Source: Rhodospirillaceae bacterium (GTDB lineage: Bacteria; Pseudomonadota; Alphaproteobacteria; Dongiales; Dongiaceae). Taken from it: a DNA stretch of 47,222 nt. The stretch is from the NCBI GenBank assembly GCA_016794165.1, contig JAEUKV010000261.1, forward strand, positions 1 through 47,222. Direction: 5' to 3'. The stretch's first letter is position 1; each line of letters opens with the position of its first letter. This document shows positions 44,156-47,222 of the stretch, piece after piece. Both the position numbers and the translations under genes were made by a program. The notes beneath the pieces are model-generated. The model worked only from the letters and a program-made list of their open reading frames with translations. It searched no databases and was not told where the DNA came from.

Positions 44156-44629
44156 ATGGTCATCACGGATCCAGAATGGTTACGGACGGCCGGTCCGCAA
44201 CTGCGCCAGATCTATACCTATTGGCGCGATCGGTGCCGCGATGGGCGCCCACCGCGCCGCACAGACATCGACCCCATCGACATCCCGCGCCTGCTTTCAC
44301 GCCTCATCATCGTCGACGTGGTCCCCGACGCACGCCGCTTCGTCTATCGCCTGGTCGGTACCAAGGAAGTCGAGGTGCGCGGCTTCGATCCCACCGGGAA
44401 ATCCGTGGCCGAGGGCTTCATCGGCCCCACGCGCGAGGATGCGCTCGGCTGGTACGAGCTCACGGTGAAGACCCTGCAGCCGCAATACGACGCCAGGCCC
44501 TATGTCTCGACCAACGGCAAATGGATCAACGACGAAACGCTGTTCCTGCCGCTCTCGGATGACGGCGTCACGGCGAACCGGGTCCTGGTCTTTGCCTCCA
44601 ACTCACCCAATAACAGGAAGCGGGGTTAG
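44156..44629 (+). CDS. PAS_5 domain protein
   Basis: A 157-residue single-domain protein resembling the alphaproteobacterial PAS_5 family (formerly a DUF): WLRTAGPQLRQIYTYWRDR, then LLSRLIIVDVVPDARRFVYRLVGTKEVEVRGFDPTGKS. No output domain is attached, so it may sense a small molecule or act with a partner. I start it at ATG 44156 because homology begins there; the open frame runs from 44063. It overlaps the convergent DUF2269 gene by four bases. Confidence 0.8.
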   Translation: MVITDPEWLRTAGPQLRQIYTYWRDRCRDGRPPRRTDIDPIDIPRLLSRLIIVDVVPDARRFVYRLVGTKEVEVRGFDPTGKSVAEGFIGPTREDALGWYELTVKTLQPQYDARPYVSTNGKWINDETLFLPLSDDGVTANRVLVFASNSPNNRKRG

Positions 44630-45114
44630 GCAAACAGCCTGCCGATATCGGGTTTCGCCACCATCAGCAGGAAGATCGAGACAAGTGCCAGAAAAGCCGG
44701 CCAGCCAAGACAAAACCAAATTCGCATCATGGCGTGGTATTGGGGTGGCAGAGTTTCGCCCCTAGCCTCTGCAAGCGTGGCAGTACGCGTCGCGCGAATC
44801 TGCAGGGCAACAACGGGAAGCCAGCAAGATAAGGCAACCACATAGAGCACATAACTAACGACTAGCCAGCCGGCCAAGGGATCCCAGCCGCCAAGCCAAA
44901 CCAGGGCAAAGCCGCTGAGCGGCTGGATGATTCCGCTGCTGGTGGTGAAAATCCAGTCAGCCTGCACGACCATGCGGCCGATCCCGGCGGCAAGGACGGC
45001 GCGGCCCGAGCGCCAAGCCATCAGCATGTAGAACGCCGTGCCCAGTCCCAATCCGAACAGGAGCGTGGAACTAAGGATATGCAGCCATTTGGCCAGTTCG
45101 TAGATACCGATCAT
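44626..45114 (-). CDS. DUF2269 family integral membrane protein
   Basis: A 162-residue protein with four hydrophobic helices, matching DUF2269 (YELAKWLHILSSTLLFGLGLG, then QADWIFTTSSGIIQPLSGF). Family function is unknown. Its start overlaps the stop of the SDR-DoxX gene by four bases (ATGA), so translation is coupled. Association with a DoxX-containing reductase hints at a membrane redox or quinone role, but that is inference. Confidence 0.87.
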   Translation of the reverse strand: MIGIYELAKWLHILSSTLLFGLGLGTAFYMLMAWRSGRAVLAAGIGRMVVQADWIFTTSSGIIQPLSGFALVWLGGWDPLAGWLVVSYVLYVVALSCWLPVVALQIRATRTATLAEARGETLPPQYHAMMRIWFCLGWPAFLALVSIFLLMVAKPDIGRLFA

Positions 45115-46430
45115 CTGTCGTCCTCGAGGGCTGCCACGAAAGCCGCCAGCACCAGAAAGACGCCGTTCTTTACGAGTGGCCCGAATGGATCAATCCATAG
45201 ATGCGACGCCCCCAGCGACAGCGCCAGTGTATAGGCGAGCACCACCGCCATCTGAATGAGGAACAGGGTCCAGGGTCGCCAGCGCGCGAGCAATGCCAGA
45301 CCTATTGCGATATCGAGGCCGCAGAAAAGGAACTTCATGATGCCGGAAATGGCATCGAGTCCGAGCGGCGCCAGCGCGGCGGTGACGAAGGCGTCGGGTG
45401 CGAACAGCCCTATCAGCCCCGACAGCAACCAGGTGACAGCCAGGACGATACGGGCCAGTGGCCGGAGGAAGTAAAGGCGGGCATGCCATTTGTCCTGGAC
45501 CGATGACGGGCGGCGACGGAGCCAGGTCGCCAGGTTGTCGGGCGTGAACCCCATAGTCTCGGCGAATTGCCGCCCATCTCCAGCATTGCCCACCTCCAGC
45601 TGCCGGACTGCCGTCGCCGAAAGCGGACCGCCGCCGAGCCTCTCCATGACGCGACCCAAGCCACGGACAATCGGCATTGGTACATGAATGACTGGTGCCG
45701 CTGCGAGGCCAAGCCATTTGCGCCAAGCCAGCACGATCTCGCGCAGGGTTAGCGTCTCGGGCCCGCAGGGCTCCAAAACAACGCGGCACAGCGCGTCCGG
45801 CGCCAGGAGACGTAGGATGGCACGTGCAAGGTCTTCGGCATGGATCGGGCTGAAGATCTGGCAGCCATCGCCGGGGAGCGGCACGATGCCTGGGAACCCG
45901 GAAAGCCCGCGCAGGACCGACGTGCCGCCATGGGAGCCATCGGCATAGACCAGCGATGGGCGCAGGATGATCCAGTCGAGATCGCTGGCGCGCAGATCGT
46001 CCTCGGCCGAACGCTTGTCTGCGGCGTAGGCGGTTCCGGCCGCGTCGCTGGCGCTGATCGCGGAGACATGGATTAGCCGCCGGACGCCAAATTGCTCGCA
46101 GGCGCGACGCAGGACCTGAGGGCCGGTGACATGAACCGCTCTGGAATCCGGACCGGTCAGGACGCCGATGCAGTTGACGACGGCGTCAATCCCCTGCAGG
46201 CGCTTGCCCCAAACGGCCACATCATGGTCACGTCGGAAATCGACCGGCATGATCTCCCAACCCGCAAAGGCGGCCGTGCCGGTGCCATCGCGCAGGCCAG
46301 CGATCGGTACATGCCCGGCATCGGCCAAGGCAGCGAAGATGTGACGGCCGATGAAGCCGCCCGCCCCCAGAACGAGGACGCGCTGTCCCGCCAAGCTCAG
46401 TGCCCGAAGGCCTTGACCACGTCCTCGCAC
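45111..46430 (-). CDS. SDR/NAD-dependent epimerase fused to a DoxX-like membrane domain
   Basis: A 439-residue two-part protein. Residues 15 to about 300 form an atypical SDR (NAD(P)-binding [22 protein letters not shown], and the late [11 protein letters not shown] and [13 protein letters not shown]), like NDUFA9-type or NmrA-like reductases. The last 120 residues hold four hydrophobic helices like DoxX. It overlaps the end of pntB when started at GTG 46430. A TTG at 46394, two bases after the pntB stop, is equally plausible and gives a more typical N terminus. The substrate is unknown; coupling to transhydrogenase and DUF2269 suggests membrane redox work. Confidence 0.85.
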   Translation of the reverse strand: MRGRGQGLRALSLAGQRVLVLGAGGFIGRHIFAALADAGHVPIAGLRDGTGTAAFAGWEIMPVDFRRDHDVAVWGKRLQGIDAVVNCIGVLTGPDSRAVHVTGPQVLRRACEQFGVRRLIHVSAISASDAAGTAYAADKRSAEDDLRASDLDWIILRPSLVYADGSHGGTSVLRGLSGFPGIVPLPGDGCQIFSPIHAEDLARAILRLLAPDALCRVVLEPCGPETLTLREIVLAWRKWLGLAAAPVIHVPMPIVRGLGRVMERLGGGPLSATAVRQLEVGNAGDGRQFAETMGFTPDNLATWLRRRPSSVQDKWHARLYFLRPLARIVLAVTWLLSGLIGLFAPDAFVTAALAPLGLDAISGIMKFLFCGLDIAIGLALLARWRPWTLFLIQMAVVLAYTLALSLGASHLWIDPFGPLVKNGVFLVLAAFVAALEDDR

Positions 46431-47222
46431 ATCTTCTTGGCGTCGCCGAACAGCATCATGGTGTTGGAGCGGAAGAAGAGTTCGTTGTCGACGCCGGCAT
46501 AGCCCGAGGCCATCGAGCGCTTGATGAAGAGTACGGTCTTGGCCTGCTCGACGTCCAGGATCGGCATGCCGTAGATCGGGCTCTTGGGGTCGGTCTTGGC
46601 CGCCGGGTTGGTGACGTCGTTGGCGCCGATGACGAAGGCGACGTCGGCCTGGGCGAAGTCGCGGTTGATGTCCTCAAGCTCGAACACCTCGTCATAGGGC
46701 ACGTTGGCTTCGGCGAGGAGCACGTTCATGTGGCCCGGCATGCGCCCCGCCACCGGATGGATCGCGTAGGTGACCTTGACCCCCTCGGCCTTCAGCAGAT
46801 CCGCCATCTCGCGGAGCGCGTGCTGCGCCTGGGCGACCGCCATGCCATAGCCCGGCACGATGATGACGCTGGCGGCGTTCTTCATGATGAAGGCGGCGTC
46901 GTCGGCACTGCCGGCCTTGACCGGCCGGTCGGCACCGCCCCCCGCCGCCGCCGCGGCACCGCCCGAATCCGTGCCGAAGCCGCCCAGGATCACGTTGAAG
47001 ATCGAGCGGTTCATGCCCTTGCACATGATGTAGCTGAGGATGGCGCCCGAGGAACCCACCAGGGCGCCGGTGATGATGAGAAGCGGATTGGCCAGCGTGA
47101 AGCCGATGCCGCACGCCGCCCAGCCGGAATAGGAATTCAGCATCGAAACCACGACCGGCATGTCGGCGCCGCCGATGGGCAGGATGAGGAGGAAGCCGAG
47201 CACCAGCGAGACCACCACGATC
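46397..47222 (-). CDS. pntB: NAD(P) transhydrogenase subunit beta (C-terminal part)
   Basis: The gene is cut by the right edge; 274 codons of the 3' part are visible. This part covers the last membrane helices ([25 protein letters not shown]) and the complete NADP(H)-binding domain III, including [39 protein letters not shown], and [16 protein letters not shown]. The enzyme is an inner-membrane proton-translocating transhydrogenase that makes NADPH from NADH. An alanine/glycine-rich linker (GGAAAAAGGGA) joins the membrane and nucleotide domains. Confidence 0.97.
   Translation of the reverse strand, partial: IVVVSLVLGFLLILPIGGADMPVVVSMLNSYSGWAACGIGFTLANPLLIITGALVGSSGAILSYIMCKGMNRSIFNVILGGFGTDSGGAAAAAGGGADRPVKAGSADDAAFIMKNAASVIIVPGYGMAVAQAQHALREMADLLKAEGVKVTYAIHPVAGRMPGHMNVLLAEANVPYDEVFELEDINRDFAQADVAFVIGANDVTNPAAKTDPKSPIYGMPILDVEQAKTVLFIKRSMASGYAGVDNELFFRSNTMMLFGDAKKMCEDVVKAFGH

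Noticed and set aside
1-47222. tRNA, rRNA, CRISPR, insertion sequence, prophage or toxin-antitoxin loci
   Set aside because: Reading both strands showed no tRNA-like cloverleaf ends, no regularly spaced repeats other than the coding repeat, and no transposase or integrase. The ribbon-helix-helix gene has no toxin partner.

Overview
This is a GC-rich window from a bacterial chromosome, densely packed on both strands with housekeeping genes. The gene content fits an aerobic alphaproteobacterium, most likely Rhodospirillales-like: heme A synthase (CtaA), COQ9, an FNR regulator of the C-x2-C-x7-C type, a RibB with a degenerate RibA-like domain, Tad/Cpa pilus genes, a DUF4169 protein, and the uvrC-pgsA and rpsU arrangements. 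The taxonomy is inferred from families, not from a marker-gene search. I see no rRNA, tRNA, CRISPR array, insertion sequence or prophage.

Layout. 1-1457 (minus strand): the start of a Flp (Tad) pilus operon, with two nearly identical Flp pilins, prepilin peptidase CpaA and the beginning of CpaB. 1777-3591: a large STT3/AglB-like membrane protein. 3703-4632: a PleD-like response regulator/diguanylate cyclase. 4587-14148: a methylated-amine catabolic locus with a LysR regulator, an MttB-superfamily methyltransferase, two paralogous FAD/GcvT-type dimethylglycine/sarcosine dehydrogenases, and a DgcA/trimethylamine-dehydrogenase-like flavoprotein. 14440-20273: stress and redox genes (Hsp20, old yellow enzyme, lipoprotein, TspO, DUF486, FNR-type regulator, blasticidin-S/cytidine deaminase-like enzyme, CtaA), with a COG0523 GTPase overlapping ctaA. 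21546-25821: a polyamine-type ABC transporter with a cold-shock gene overlapping its end. 25878-27572: a Tat-exported family 5 solute-binding protein. 27975-30387: ribB, a FolM-like SDR and folB. 30388-30785: an AT-richer gap with a perfect DnaA box. 30786-34375: uvrC, pgsA, mobB and a TfoX-N protein. 34491-36185: fumarase C and a ribbon-helix-helix protein. 36193-40473: a giant AsmA protein with a repetitive tail. 40626-46430: DUF4169, MgtC/DUF4010, COQ9, peptide deformylase, S21, a PAS_5 protein, DUF2269 and an SDR-DoxX fusion. 46397-47222: the 3' part of pntB, cut by the right edge.

How the genes work together. The most coherent accessory unit is 4587-14148. A quaternary or tertiary amine could lose methyl groups through the MttB homologue, and then through flavin-dependent demethylases whose folate-binding domains would capture the one-carbon unit. 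The transporter at 21546-25595 is a plausible but unproven supplier of amines. The FNR-like regulator next to heme A synthase suggests oxygen-responsive control of respiration. The pilus genes face an oligosaccharyltransferase-like protein, which raises the possibility of surface-protein glycosylation.

The points most worth checking are: the MttB cluster without a visible corrinoid partner; the missing cluster cysteine in the DgcA-like enzyme; the ctaA/COG0523 overlap; the structured hsp20 leader; the DnaA-box region before uvrC; and the repeat architecture of the AsmA protein.
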